Assembly (NCBI GenBank): GCA_017883265.1 | Contig: JADGNX010000005.1 | Span: forward strand, 1-38,176 | From: Thermoanaerobaculia bacterium | GTDB taxonomy: Bacteria; Acidobacteriota; Thermoanaerobaculia; Gp7-AA8 | Reading direction: 5' to 3' | DNA: 38,176 bases | Shown here: positions 1-7,911 of the stretch, piece after piece | Position numbering within the stretch: the stretch's first letter is position 1 | How the letters are laid out: every line of letters begins with the position of its first letter | Notes under the pieces: generated by a model | Told to the model about the DNA's origin: nothing | Database searches by the model: none | Seen by the model: only the letters and a program-made list of their open reading frames with translations | Program-made: the position numbers and the translations under genes

Positions 1-746
1 ATCCACTCCTCGCTCACCTCGAGCACCTTGCCCACCGCCGCGATGATCGCCGCCATCGCCGGCCGCCCTACATGCCGCTGCGCTCGCGGATAGTCGTCGT
101 GACGGGGCTTCGACTCCACGATTCCTCGCACTTCCTTGATCCACTCCTCGCTGCCGAGGTAGATCTGGTTCTCGATCTTGTCCCACAGCCGCTCTTTCGA
201 GTCGATCTTCTCCTCTACATAGTCGCGGTAGTTGCTCTGCCACCACGAGAGCTCGCCGAAGAACGGCTCGAGCTTATGGACAGCCAGCCACTTCGGCGCC
301 GGCTCGAGCCCAGCCGTGGCCCGGTAGCTGCTCCACTTCCAATCCTCAGGCCGCTTGACCATCCCCGCCGCCACCGGGTTGAGCACGATGTAGCGGGCCA
401 CCTCGGTCAGGTACGTATCCCTCTCGATCAGATCCGAGTGGAAGCGGTCGCCGAACAGATGCCCCGTCCTCTTGTGCCGGCGGTTGAACCAGCTCACGTA
501 GCTGCCGAGAAGCCACTTCATGCCGTCCGAGAGGTTGGGCTCCGGCGTCTCGATCTCCAGATGGAAGTGATTGTCCATCTGGGTATATGTGGTGACGAGC
601 CAGTCGTAGTGGTCGACAGCCTCGCCCAGCAAGTCCAGGAAGTGCTGGCGGTCGCCGTCGTCGAGGAAGATGTCCTGGCCGCCGTTGCCGCGGGATCGAA
701 CGTGATGAATCGCTCCGGGATACTCGATGCGTGCTTGTCGTGCCAT
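1..746 (-). CDS. REP-associated tyrosine transposase (RAYT, Y1_Tnp/IS200-like), 3' end cut by window
   Basis: The reading frame is open from ATG at 746 to the window edge (about 248 codons), so the C-terminus is missing. It encodes a single-strand-specific HUH nuclease of the RAYT branch of the IS200/IS605 transposases. Visible motifs are the HUH metal site H60-F-H62 in NHFHL, the candidate nucleophile Tyr83 in YVSWFNRR, the family signature GHLFGDRFHS at 95-104, and LNPVAAG at 122-128. RAYTs are usually immobile single-copy genes that act on REP elements; matching short repeats lie 270-390 bp upstream of this gene. A perfect 9-bp stem hairpin ends at its start codon. Family assignment is firm; which repeat it recognises is inference. 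Confidence 0.9.
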   Translation of the reverse strand, partial: MARQARIEYPGAIHHVRSRGNGGQDIFLDDGDRQHFLDLLGEAVDHYDWLVTTYTQMDNHFHLEIETPEPNLSDGMKWLLGSYVSWFNRRHKRTGHLFGDRFHSDLIERDTYLTEVARYIVLNPVAAGMVKRPEDWKWSSYRATAGLEPAPKWLAVHKLEPFFGELSWWQSNYRDYVEEKIDSKERLWDKIENQIYLGSEEWIKEVRGIVESKPRHDDYPRAQRHVGRPAMAAIIAAVGKVLEVSEEW

Positions 747-767
747 GAACCGAGGATCCCTCGGTTC
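747..767 (-). promoter_or_regulatory. Start-codon-proximal hairpin in the transposase mRNA leader
   Basis: GAACCGAGG (747-755) and CCTCGGTTC (759-767) form a perfect inverted repeat with a 3-nt loop. In the minus-strand mRNA the hairpin ends exactly at the AUG and buries the only purine-rich Shine-Dalgarno-like stretch (GAGGGA). IS200 transposase is known to be limited by a leader stem-loop, so translational repression is a reasonable inference. Confidence 0.6.
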
Positions 768-1019
768 TGCGAGCGCGCCAGGAATTTCGTGCACTCCAGC
801 CCCTCAAAAACCCAAACTCCCTCTGGGAATGCTGATCTCTTCGCGGTCCAGCGGGATCGCCATCTACGAGCCGTAGAGTGGCTTAATGAAAACCACCGCG
901 AAGAGCCAAGCGCGATCATCGACCAGGCGCCTGACAGAGAACAAGAGCCGGATCGCGACACGGGCGCGGGCCCAAGGCGACAAGGGCGGGATCGCTGCCC
1001 CGGCGCCCGACAGCCAACC

Positions 1020-1138
1020 GAAGCTGCGTCCCCAAAAAATCGTCCCCAAAAAATCCAAAAATCGTCGCGATGAAACCCGTAACGAGAACAGAAGCTGCGT
1101 CCCCCCAAAGACCGGGAGATGACAGAAGCTGCGTCCCC
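1020..1138 (+). repeat. Cluster of three REP-like repeats (GAAGCTGCGTCCCC)
   Basis: Exact 14-bp copies lie at 1020-1033, 1091-1104 and 1125-1138, all in the same orientation. The first is followed by a short duplication of CCCCAAAAAATC. Four more copies lie at 15516-15678. A short, exactly conserved, dispersed, extragenic element next to a RAYT gene is what is expected of a REP family. Confidence 0.8.
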
Positions 1139-1168
1139 ATTCACCTCCAGGAGCGAGGCGCCCGGGTG

Positions 1169-1197
1169 GGAGTGCGGGCGGCGGACCGCCGCACTCC
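1169..1197. terminator. Hairpin downstream of the secreted metalloprotease gene
   Basis: GGAGTGCGG (1169-1177) pairs with CCGCACTCC (1189-1197), and one further CGG/CCG block inside can extend the stem past a bulge. It lies about 12 nt beyond the stop codon of the minus-strand gene. No U-tract follows, so it may act as a 3' stabiliser, or be another dispersed element, rather than a classic intrinsic terminator. Confidence 0.45.
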
Positions 1198-1208
1198 GGG
1201 GAGAAGCT

Positions 1209-4200
1209 TTATTTTCCTGCGTAGAAGACCGGATCGCCGGAGAGGTTGTCGATGATCGAGCCGTACGCGAAGAGCGTGGCAGCCGAGTCGGTGTGCGCCT
1301 GGAGGGTAAACGATCCGAGCGCGGCCGCGTTGAGGGCGGGGAAGAGAGCGCTGACCGACGTCTGGATTGATGATTTCGGCTGGAGGTTGATGTTGGTGCC
1401 GGCGAGCGTCTGCCCGTTCGGCGAGAAGAGGGAGACCGTGACGCCGATGGCCTGGTCCGCGGTATTGACCAGTCCGAGGTTGGAGCGATATGAGGAGTCG
1501 GAGCGAAGCCCGGTAACGAACGAGTCTCGCGCGCCGGCGCGGATCGGATCGATCGACTGGCCATACGTCCCGCCGCTGTCGGATGTGGTGTATGTCCGGC
1601 TGGTGACGACCGGGCCGCTGCCGCCGCTCCAATCCAGTTGAAGCGCGCCGTTGCCGTTCCCGACGCCGAGCCACGATGAGACGTCGGCCAGCGTCGTCGA
1701 CTGCCGCGCGCCGATGCTCAGAGAGCGCGATGCCGCGCCGCGGTTGTCAGCACCTGTAGCCAGATATCGCAGCGATACAGACAGCGTCGAGGTGCCCGGA
1801 TTGAAGATCGTTACATCGCTTCGCCAGAAGGTTCCGTTGGCACCGCTGGCCCGTCCGACCGCCGGAACGAACATCTCTGAACCGGTGGAAGCAGCGACCG
1901 CCTGCACGTAGATCGGGTCCTGCGTGCGGTTGTCGATGATCGACGCATAGACGCTGGCGGATCCCGCCGTGTCCGTATCGATCTCGAGCGACATTCCGGA
2001 GAGCGATCGCCCGTTGAGCTCGGGGAAATACGAAGTGACTGCCGACTGCTGAAAGTTCTGCGGCGGGAGGGTCAGCTGCCGGACGGCGATGCGATTGGCC
2101 GCTGAATCATAGAGAGACAGCGTCGCTGCTACCGCGGCGGTGCTGCGGTTGACCAGGCCAATGTTGCTTCGGAAATCGGCGTTCGCCTGCAGGCCGGTCA
2201 GGTAGACCGTCCGCTGTAGATCGGCATTGCTCACGTCGGGAACGGCCTGGCCGTAGGTTCCGGACGATCCGTCGGTGAAGGTGCGGCTGTTGACCTTGAT
2301 CTGCGGCGATGAGAGCGGGCTGGTGGCCTCGATCGTGATGGCGCCGGAGCCGCTGCCAAGGGCGAAAAGGTCGACGAGAGCGTTCGAATAGTCAGCTGTC
2401 TGCCTCGGTCCGAGCACGATGGAGTGGGTCAATACCGCGCCGCCGGCACCCGGGACGAAAACGAGATTGAGGTTCGCAGAATCAGAGCCGGCATTGAAGA
2501 GAGTCAATTCCGTGCGCCAGACCGAGCCGCCGAGGCCGTTCGTCTGAGCGGCGGCGGAGATGAGCGACCGGAATGCGACCGAGGTGCCGGCGACGGTAAG
2601 GGACTTCGAAGCCGTGCCGCTGGTCTGGCCGTTGGAGGCTGTGAGCGTCACGTTGTAGGTTCCGGGGCCGGGGTAGGCGTGTGTCGGATTCTTCCCGGCC
2701 GAGGTCCCGCCATCGCCGAACGACCACGACCAGCTGGCCGGCGAGCCGCTCGATTGATCGAGGAACTGCACCTGCTGACCAGCGATCGGCGCAGACGGCG
2801 TTGCGGTGAACGAGGCCGTGACAGCGGGCGACGCCGGAGTGCTCTGGGTGACTGTGATGGAGCGCTGCAGGGTTGAGGATTGCGAGCCGGACGATGCGGT
2901 AAGGGTCACCGTGTAGGAACCCGCGGTCGCGAACCGGTGGGTCGGGTTTTGCGCGGTCGCGCCAGTCCCATCGCCGAAGCTCCAGGACCACGCTGCGACG
3001 CCGCCTGTCGATTGATCGACGAACGAGACTGTCTGGTCGGTCGTGGGGGCCGCTGGTGAGTAGATGAACGACGCAGCGATCGCCGATGTGGGAAGCGCAG
3101 CGATGTTGACGGTTACCGTATTGGAGGCAGCCGACTGGCCGGCGCTGTTGCTCGCCGTCAGGTAGAAACGATAGCTGCCGGCGGTGAGGTTGCTGACGGT
3201 ACCTGAAGTGACATTCGCAGCAACGCTTCCGATGTTGGCGAACGATCCGCTGCCGCTGGCCATGAAGACCGTTTCGGAGGTCTCGTTCGTGGCGTTGTCA
3301 TGCCATGAAAGCGTGACGCTCGCGCCTGAGACGGACGCGGTCAGGCTGGAAGGAGCCGTTGGGACGCCGGGGGTCGGCGTCGGCCCGGGTGCCGGGGTGG
3401 TGCCGTTCGGATAGAGCCAGCGCGCCGCGAGCTGATCGTCGGCGCGAAGCGACGGACCGATGCCGGTGACCGTCGGATACATGAGGGCAGTCGAGTCGGT
3501 GCTGTGCCCGAATCCGAGCGTATGCCCGAACTCATGCGCCACGATCTCGGCGAGCGTAGCGCTCGGTATGCCCTGACTCGGCGAGACATTGTCCTGAATC
3601 ACCAGGTTCCCCTCGGTGATGTTCCAGGCCTGATAAGTCTGCTGTGGATGCGAAGGGTCCGCAGCAAAGGGCGATGTCCAGGACTTGCTGCTGGAGACAC
3701 CGCTGAAGCCTCCCTGTCCCACCACGCCGCCGGTCGAAGGATTCCACGAGCCGGCGATGTCCTGAGTCGGATCGTTGAAATCGATCTCGTTGAAGCCGTT
3801 GACTGCGGCGTTGCCGCCCGGCGCTTTGGTCGTGACCCCGGCATAGTTGTAGAGGATCTTCGCTCCGCCATAGCTGGTCCATGCAGCCATGGCCGTGCTG
3901 ATCTCATTCACGCCGCCGCCCGAGTAACCGGGCTGCGTGCCGATGGAGTACCAGGGGACGCTCGTTCCACTGTCGAATGCGAACCAGCGATAGATGGTGG
4001 GCTCGGAGATGACTGTGAAGTCGGGCCTGGTCGTAAAACCGTTTGTAGCTGACTTGAGGACTTCACCGCTGACCGAGTAGTCCTGCTGTGCCTGACGCCC
4101 CGCAACACGGTTCCGTACGAAGGTCTCGAAGCGCGACGCGTCGCGCTGCGCGTTGGTCGTCTGCAATGGCTGGAAGTCGCGGTTGAGCAGCGTGGTGTTC

Positions 4201-4643
4201 GGATAATGCTCGTCGCGGGCCCAGATCCGGACTCCGTCCCGCGTCACCGCGGAGGTGAATTTGCCGACGAAAAGGTCAGCTGTCTGATAGTCGCCACGCG
4301 GAGTGGCGATCAGGAAGGCGAGGACGCTCTCCCCCACCTTGTAAGCCGGCGCGCCGAAGATGACGGTGATGCGGTTGTCGATTTGACCGCCGATCTCACG
4401 AATGATGGCTTCACTCCCCACCCCATCACCCTTGAGGACATTGGAAACGGAGATGTGGGTCTCGGTCCAGATATGGCCACTGCGGTCGACGGGCGTGGAT
4501 GAGAGGACTGTCCCCTCGATGATTGCGGTCGACTTGGCTACGAGTTGATCGTCGGTCGGGACGATGATGGTGGTGGCGCGGGACGACGAGACTCCCACAA
4601 TCATCAAGACAAACGTCAACCAGTACACTCGAAAGCGATTCAT
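1209..4643 (-). CDS. Secreted matrixin-like zinc metalloprotease with Fn3, two PKD domains and duplicated C-terminal module
   Basis: A 1144-residue exported protein with a signal peptide at about 1-24. Residues 26-190 form an unassigned N-terminal region. The metzincin-type catalytic domain spans about 210-412, with zinc ligands in HEFGHTLGFGH (H370, H374, H380, general base E371) and a Met-turn at LMYP (387-390). A proline/threonine linker is followed by an Fn3-like domain (about 428-515), then two PKD domains with the hallmark WSWSFGDG (about 525-600 and 608-688). The last 450 residues are two related copies of an approximately 225-residue beta-rich module (about 690-918 and 920-1144), each ending near SIIDN..(D/G)DP. 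The start is supported by TAGGAG eight bases upstream. It probably degrades extracellular protein; its substrate is unknown. Confidence 0.85.
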   Translation of the reverse strand: MNRFRVYWLTFVLMIVGVSSSRATTIIVPTDDQLVAKSTAIIEGTVLSSTPVDRSGHIWTETHISVSNVLKGDGVGSEAIIREIGGQIDNRITVIFGAPAYKVGESVLAFLIATPRGDYQTADLFVGKFTSAVTRDGVRIWARDEHYPNTTLLNRDFQPLQTTNAQRDASRFETFVRNRVAGRQAQQDYSVSGEVLKSATNGFTTRPDFTVISEPTIYRWFAFDSGTSVPWYSIGTQPGYSGGGVNEISTAMAAWTSYGGAKILYNYAGVTTKAPGGNAAVNGFNEIDFNDPTQDIAGSWNPSTGGVVGQGGFSGVSSSKSWTSPFAADPSHPQQTYQAWNITEGNLVIQDNVSPSQGIPSATLAEIVAHEFGHTLGFGHSTDSTALMYPTVTGIGPSLRADDQLAARWLYPNGTTPAPGPTPTPGVPTAPSSLTASVSGASVTLSWHDNATNETSETVFMASGSGSFANIGSVAANVTSGTVSNLTAGSYRFYLTASNSAGQSAASNTVTVNIAALPTSAIAASFIYSPAAPTTDQTVSFVDQSTGGVAAWSWSFGDGTGATAQNPTHRFATAGSYTVTLTASSGSQSSTLQRSITVTQSTPASPAVTASFTATPSAPIAGQQVQFLDQSSGSPASWSWSFGDGGTSAGKNPTHAYPGPGTYNVTLTASNGQTSGTASKSLTVAGTSVAFRSLISAAAQTNGLGGSVWRTELTLFNAGSDSANLNLVFVPGAGGAVLTHSIVLGPRQTADYSNALVDLFALGSGSGAITIEATSPLSSPQIKVNSRTFTDGSSGTYGQAVPDVSNADLQRTVYLTGLQANADFRSNIGLVNRSTAAVAATLSLYDSAANRIAVRQLTLPPQNFQQSAVTSYFPELNGRSLSGMSLEIDTDTAGSASVYASIIDNRTQDPIYVQAVAASTGSEMFVPAVGRASGANGTFWRSDVTIFNPGTSTLSVSLRYLATGADNRGAASRSLSIGARQSTTLADVSSWLGVGNGNGALQLDWSGGSGPVVTSRTYTTSDSGGTYGQSIDPIRAGARDSFVTGLRSDSSYRSNLGLVNTADQAIGVTVSLFSPNGQTLAGTNINLQPKSSIQTSVSALFPALNAAALGSFTLQAHTDSAATLFAYGSIIDNLSGDPVFYAGK

Positions 4644-5059
4644 TTGGACTCCTATCAGTCAGAAACGGATTTGACCGCACGAGGCTCTTCCCGGGAAGGT
4701 ACGCCAGCGGGAGGATGCGGATTTGAGGTGCCGATGAGGCATCAGGTACGAAAGTTATTGAGCGTAACTAAGGAGCCCTCGCAAATCATTCCAGAATGGT
4801 CGTTGTGCGAACCTTCCGATTGGATCTCCGCAGCGGAAAAGGCGATGTAAATATCTGATATAGAAACGTTTACGTCCGCTAAGGATGGTGGAGGACGCGC
4901 GCTCGTGCGGCCTCGGCCGGTCGCAGCCGGCCACCACCCGCCGGCGGCCGAGGCGGCCGCCGCTCCACTCAGACGGCTGAATATCGCACTACTCGCCGGA
5001 GCGACCTCTGCTTCACGGAACAGGCCGTCATAAGATGCGCCCTGAAGGGAGTCTCAGCA
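4644..5059. other. Divergent intergenic region between metalloprotease and BON-protein genes
   Basis: This 416-bp gap separates two divergent secreted-protein genes and must carry both promoters, but I see no clear -35/-10 pair. It contains a GC-rich inverted repeat: GCCTCGGCCG at 4910-4919 and CGGCCGAGGC at 4945-4954 with a 25-nt loop. No gene is supported here. Confidence 0.5.
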
Positions 5060-5578
5060 ATGCGCAACCAACGTCAGCTTCCGGCTCTCGCGCTCATGCT
5101 CTGCCTGTCGCTCCTCGCTGCCTCGAGAGCGACCGGGCAGAACAATGCCATCAATCTCACGAGCAAATTCTTGAAGGGGGGCATTCGAATCGACCACCTC
5201 CTCGTCTATTCGCTTTCAGGGATCGTCGTCCTGCGCGGAAGCACCAGCGACCAGTCGAAGTCGCTTCAGGCGCTTCACTTCGCTCGCAAGCTCGGATACA
5301 AGCGGATCGCAAACCTCATCCAGATCACCTCTCCACCCGACGACGCCGCCATCATCCGATCGGCTGAGCGTCAGCTGGATCAGGAACGAGCACTCGGAGG
5401 ATGCAGATTCCACATCGAATGCAAGCTCGGAGTGGTACGCCTCACCGGCCGGATTCACCGGGACATGCAGCGGGATATCGCCGTCAACACGGTGCGGAGG
5501 ATCGACGGCGTCAAGGAGGTCCACGCCACCTTCACTTACGATGTGGCCAGTCCCTCGCCAGCCCGGAAACGGGCCTAG
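5060..5578 (+). CDS. Secreted protein with two BON domains
   Basis: The 172-residue product has a signal peptide (about 1-27, ending ASRATGQ). Two BON-like units follow: residues about 42-90, containing SGIVVLRGSTSD, and about 100-162, containing LGVVRLTGRI and ending in VKEVHATFTY. The alternating beta strands with a G-x-V-x-L-x-G core are typical of BON modules (as in OsmY), which bind phospholipid or other envelope components and are mostly periplasmic. GGGAG lies about 10 bases before the ATG. The stop codon lies inside a 14-bp perfect palindrome (5570-5583). No operon partner is apparent; a tRNA gene follows. Confidence 0.75.
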   Translation: MRNQRQLPALALMLCLSLLAASRATGQNNAINLTSKFLKGGIRIDHLLVYSLSGIVVLRGSTSDQSKSLQALHFARKLGYKRIANLIQITSPPDDAAIIRSAERQLDQERALGGCRFHIECKLGVVRLTGRIHRDMQRDIAVNTVRRIDGVKEVHATFTYDVASPSPARKRA

Positions 5579-5583
5579 GCCCG
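5570..5583. repeat. 14-bp perfect palindrome spanning the BON gene stop codon
   Basis: CGGGCCTAGGCCCG is self-complementary and includes the TAG stop. It could form a cruciform or be a protein-binding site, but it has no loop or U-tract and is not a convincing terminator. Confidence 0.4.
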
Positions 5584-5658
5584 CATTTCTCAGGGCCTGG
5601 CAAATCGCCGGGAAATGATCAAGATGCCGCCGTGTTAGCCTGTCCATCGCGGCCACAG

Positions 5659-5733
5659 TGGGGAGTCGCCAAGTGGTAAGGCATCGGTCTTTGGAGCCGA
5701 CATTCGATGGTTCGAATCCATCCTCCCCAGCCA
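5659..5733 (+). tRNA. tRNA-Gln (anticodon TTG), CCA encoded
   Basis: The acceptor arms TGGGGAG (5659-5665) and CTCCCCA (5723-5729) pair fully. The anticodon arm reads TCGGT-CTTTGGA-GCCGA, giving anticodon TTG. The T arm is GATGG-TTCGAAT-CCATC, the discriminator is G and CCA is encoded. All fit a glutamine tRNA. The last 15 bases recur exactly at 6513-6527, flanking a two-gene cassette. Confidence 0.95.
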
Positions 5734-5737
5734 ATTC

Positions 5738-5767
5738 TTAACAGAACCTCGGGCCGCGGTTTAGTAT
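5738..5767 (+). promoter_or_regulatory. Candidate sigma-70-type promoter for the two-gene cassette
   Basis: TTAACA (5738-5743) and TAGTAT (5762-5767) are 18 bases apart. The predicted start of transcription is only about 5 bases before the ATG at 5780, and no Shine-Dalgarno is present, so the transcript may be leaderless. Confidence 0.45.
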
Positions 5768-5779
5768 CATTTCAAAGCC

Positions 5780-5956
5780 ATGGCATCCGAAACGGCTGAC
5801 CCGGTCATCGAGCTCTACAAGGCGAGTATCGATCGCACGTTGCTGCGAGAGAATCTACGGCTGACGCCGGAGGAGCGAGTGCGCAACCTGCAGCGATTGC
5901 AGACGCTCGCTGAAGCGGCGCGGGAAGCGGGCGCCGCGCGGCGCCGCCAGCGATGA
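5780..5956 (+). CDS. Small helical protein (58 aa) paired with a nucleotidyltransferase
   Basis: It encodes 58 residues beginning MASETADPVIELYK, with core IDRTLLRENLRLTPEERV, and ending in a basic tail (GAARRRQR). It is predicted to be almost entirely helical and has no transmembrane segment or signal. The stop codon overlaps the ATG of the next gene (ATGA), so the two are translationally coupled. A short helical charged protein in front of a minimal nucleotidyltransferase resembles the arrangement of toxin-antitoxin pairs. I recall similar small proteins preceding such enzymes in other bacteria, but the function is unassigned. The start is the only in-frame ATG; no Shine-Dalgarno is visible. 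Confidence 0.7.
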   Translation: MASETADPVIELYKASIDRTLLRENLRLTPEERVRNLQRLQTLAEAAREAGAARRRQR

Positions 5957-6432
5957 CTGATTTCGAGGAGCTTATTCACCGCCTGCACAGATCGGGGGTG
6001 GATTTTCTGATCGTTGGCGGCCTGGCGGCAACGATTCACGGATCCGCACGGTTGACCCAGGACCTCGACATCGTCTATTCGCGGTCTGCTGAGAACATTG
6101 GCCGGCTGGTCGATGCGCTTGCCCCTCTTGCGCCCTACTTGCGGGGTGCGCCTGAGGGGCTGCCATTCCGACTCGACGCCGAAACAGTGCGTAGCGGATT
6201 GAATTTCACGCTCCAGACACGCGTGGGAGCGCTCGACCTCCTCGGCGAGATCACCGGTGGGGGAAATTACGCAGCTCTTCATCGGCACACGATCACGGTC
6301 GTGCTCTTTGGCGTGCCGGTCGCGGCCCTTGATCTGGACACACTCATTCGCGTTAAGCGCGCGGCGGGACGACCGAAAGATCTCGAGGTAATCGCGGAGC
6401 TCGAAGCGTTGCGCGAGGAACAGCGGGGGTGA
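5953..6432 (+). CDS. Minimal nucleotidyltransferase (AbiEii/DUF6036-like)
   Basis: The 159-residue protein has a DNA polymerase-beta-type nucleotidyltransferase core. VGG (21-23) and HGSARLTQDLDI (29-40) give the metal-binding pair D37 and D39; the third acidic residue is probably D95 in ALDLLGEI. The pattern GG-x-A-x4-HG-x2-R-x-T-x-DLD is that of AbiEii and related TA-type transferases, which add nucleotides to tRNA or protein targets. There is no HEPN partner; the partner is instead the 58-aa gene overlapping its start. The cassette sits between a tRNA-Gln gene and a copy of that tRNA's 3' end. Enzymatic class is well supported; target and toxin role are inference. Confidence 0.8.
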   Translation: MTDFEELIHRLHRSGVDFLIVGGLAATIHGSARLTQDLDIVYSRSAENIGRLVDALAPLAPYLRGAPEGLPFRLDAETVRSGLNFTLQTRVGALDLLGEITGGGNYAALHRHTITVVLFGVPVAALDLDTLIRVKRAAGRPKDLEVIAELEALREEQRG

Positions 6433-7024
6433 CGCCGGCTTTCAGTACCTGGAAGCGGAACAGGAAAGAGCCAGGGGGTTGGGGCCAGACCGACCGCGGT
6501 TCGAGAATCGTTCATCCTCCCCAGCCACGGGTTGTCGAGCGCTAACTTTGGAATCACCGTTCAAAGTTGGCGATGAGAGGTCGGCCTGGCGATCACGGCA
6601 CGGTCAATCGGAAGCGCGTCCCAGCCGGCTGCGACGAGAGGCCCGTGCTCATGAAAACGGTTCCTCTCCCGGGTTCCTGTAGACATCCGCCCCACTTCCC
6701 GGTCGCTGCACTATGACCGGCCTCAGACCGTCGCCGGAAGCGGAACGCGCGGGGAATTTCTGGCCGAAGTCAAGGCCGGAAATGGCGGTCCCGCTTCCCT
6801 CTCAGAATTGGCAAACCTCGCCTTGCAGGGCGACTTATCATGAGGTACCTTACAAAGCGATAGCCCCTGAAATGATTGCCACTTGGCGGCGTCGAGCGGG
6901 TAGCGCGGGCTGATCCGAGGCAGGCGGGCTATGATGGCATGACGGAAGTCGCACACGAGAGTTTCCATGGCCAGGCAGCGCCGCCTTCCGGAAATATTGG
7001 ATGTCTCAGTTCGAGGAGGTTGCA
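6433..7024. other. Intergenic region with tRNA remnant and hairpin
   Basis: This 590-bp gap contains the duplicated tRNA-Gln 3' end (6513-6527) and a 10-bp inverted repeat GCTAACTTTG / CAAAGTTGGC (6541-6550 / 6562-6571, one G-T pair). Short open frames here have no ribosome-binding site or recognisable motif. The regulator promoter should lie in the last 150 bp, but I see no clear consensus. Confidence 0.5.
6513..6527 (+). repeat. Duplicated 3' end of tRNA-Gln (candidate attachment-site repeat)
   Basis: CATCCTCCCCAGCCA is identical to the last 15 bases of the tRNA at 5719-5733. It is preceded by GGTTCGA (6498-6504), which matches the T loop of the tRNA with an 8-base interval instead of 2-3. 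A direct repeat of a tRNA end bounding accessory genes is the usual trace of site-specific integration. No integrase is present. Confidence 0.65.
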
Positions 7025-7819
7025 ATGCGGGAGCTGACATCAGTCAGCCCGGATCAGATGCTGGGATGCGAGAGCTGCAACCGCGGCGTGCTCTGCTTTG
7101 ACACGTCGGCGATTGAGTGGGCGCGTCAGGGGCGAGACACGGCGGAGCCAAGGCCGACTCGCGTCGTTCTCTGCAGCGATCAACCGATCATGCGGAGCGC
7201 CCTGCACCTTTTGATCGACACGCGGAGCAACTACGAGGTGGCGATCGAGAGCGCCATCTGCCCCAACGCTCTCCGCCATCTCGACGGGACCGGAACCAAC
7301 GTGCTCCTCCTGGATTTCGATCTGAACGATCGATCCGAGGAGCGCCTCGCTACGCTGGAGTCGCTCCTGTCCGTAGCACCGAAAGTTCCGGTCCTCATCC
7401 TGACCACCGATCCGGATGCCGAGGCGTGTCATGTAGCGTTCCGCTTTGGCGTTCGTGGGATCGTGCTCAAGAGCAAGAGGCTCGACGACCTGTTCGGCGC
7501 CATCGACCGGATCCATCGTGGCGATACCTGGCTGGAAGGACCGGCGTTGCAGAAACTGCTCGACCAGGGGACGAAGAAAGCAAGCGCCGAAGACGTCCGG
7601 ATCGCTCAACTGACCAGGCGCGAGCGCGAGATCGTCAAAGTGGTGGCGGGCGGAAAGACCAATCGGCAGGTCAGCGAGGAGCTCTTCATTTCGGATGCGA
7701 CCGTTCGCCACCACCTCTGCACAATTTTCGACAAACTGGGCGTCTCGAGCCGCGGCGAGTTGATCGTCTACGCATACCGGAACGGCCTGGCCGACCGGAG
7801 ATCGCTCGAGGCGAACTGA
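7025..7819 (+). CDS. NarL/FixJ-type response regulator with LuxR helix-turn-helix
   Basis: A two-component DNA-binding response regulator of 264 residues. The receiver domain is about 44-165, with phospho-acceptor D97 in LLLDFDL, the switch region VLILTTD and conserved K149. The LuxR-type HTH is about 196-254 (LTRREREIVKVVAGGKTNRQ, then FISDATVRHHL). The ATG at 7025 is chosen over an in-frame ATG at 7001 because AGGAGG lies 5 bases upstream of it. The N-terminal 40 residues are unusual, with three cysteines in CESCNRGVLC that could bind a metal or form disulphides. No histidine kinase is adjacent; two receiver-only genes follow on the other strand. Confidence 0.9.
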   Translation: MRELTSVSPDQMLGCESCNRGVLCFDTSAIEWARQGRDTAEPRPTRVVLCSDQPIMRSALHLLIDTRSNYEVAIESAICPNALRHLDGTGTNVLLLDFDLNDRSEERLATLESLLSVAPKVPVLILTTDPDAEACHVAFRFGVRGIVLKSKRLDDLFGAIDRIHRGDTWLEGPALQKLLDQGTKKASAEDVRIAQLTRREREIVKVVAGGKTNRQVSEELFISDATVRHHLCTIFDKLGVSSRGELIVYAYRNGLADRRSLEAN

Positions 7820-7911
7820 AAGGACCTTCTGCACGACCGCTTGTCCAGGAAGCGGGCCAGTCGCCGCCGAGGCTCAGCCACCGTACGAGGGGCGGCGCCT
7901 TTCTGTCCGGT

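Larger units (their letters stand above)
747..1208. other. Intergenic region with repeat cluster, no credible gene
   Basis: This 460-bp gap holds the transposase leader hairpin, three REP-like repeats (1020-1138) and a terminator-like hairpin (1169-1197). Several short open frames cross it, but they are generated by the repeats and carry no start signal or recognisable domain. Confidence 0.6.

Noticed and set aside
864-1140. Short open frames with GDAASV-like peptides
   Set aside because: They are translations of the REP-like repeats and change frame between copies.
4910-4954. GC-rich inverted repeat as a terminator
   Set aside because: The loop is 25 nt, no U-tract follows, and it lies between two divergent gene starts, where a terminator is not expected.
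6541-6571. Possible integron attC-like site next to the nucleotidyltransferase cassette
   Set aside because: There is a 10-bp inverted repeat, but proper R/L boxes and extrahelical bases are lacking and no integron integrase or second site is seen; the tRNA repeat explains the cassette better.
6713-6913. A 66-codon plus-strand frame before the NarL-type regulator
   Set aside because: No ribosome-binding site, no domain pattern and proline/arginine-rich composition typical of chance frames.
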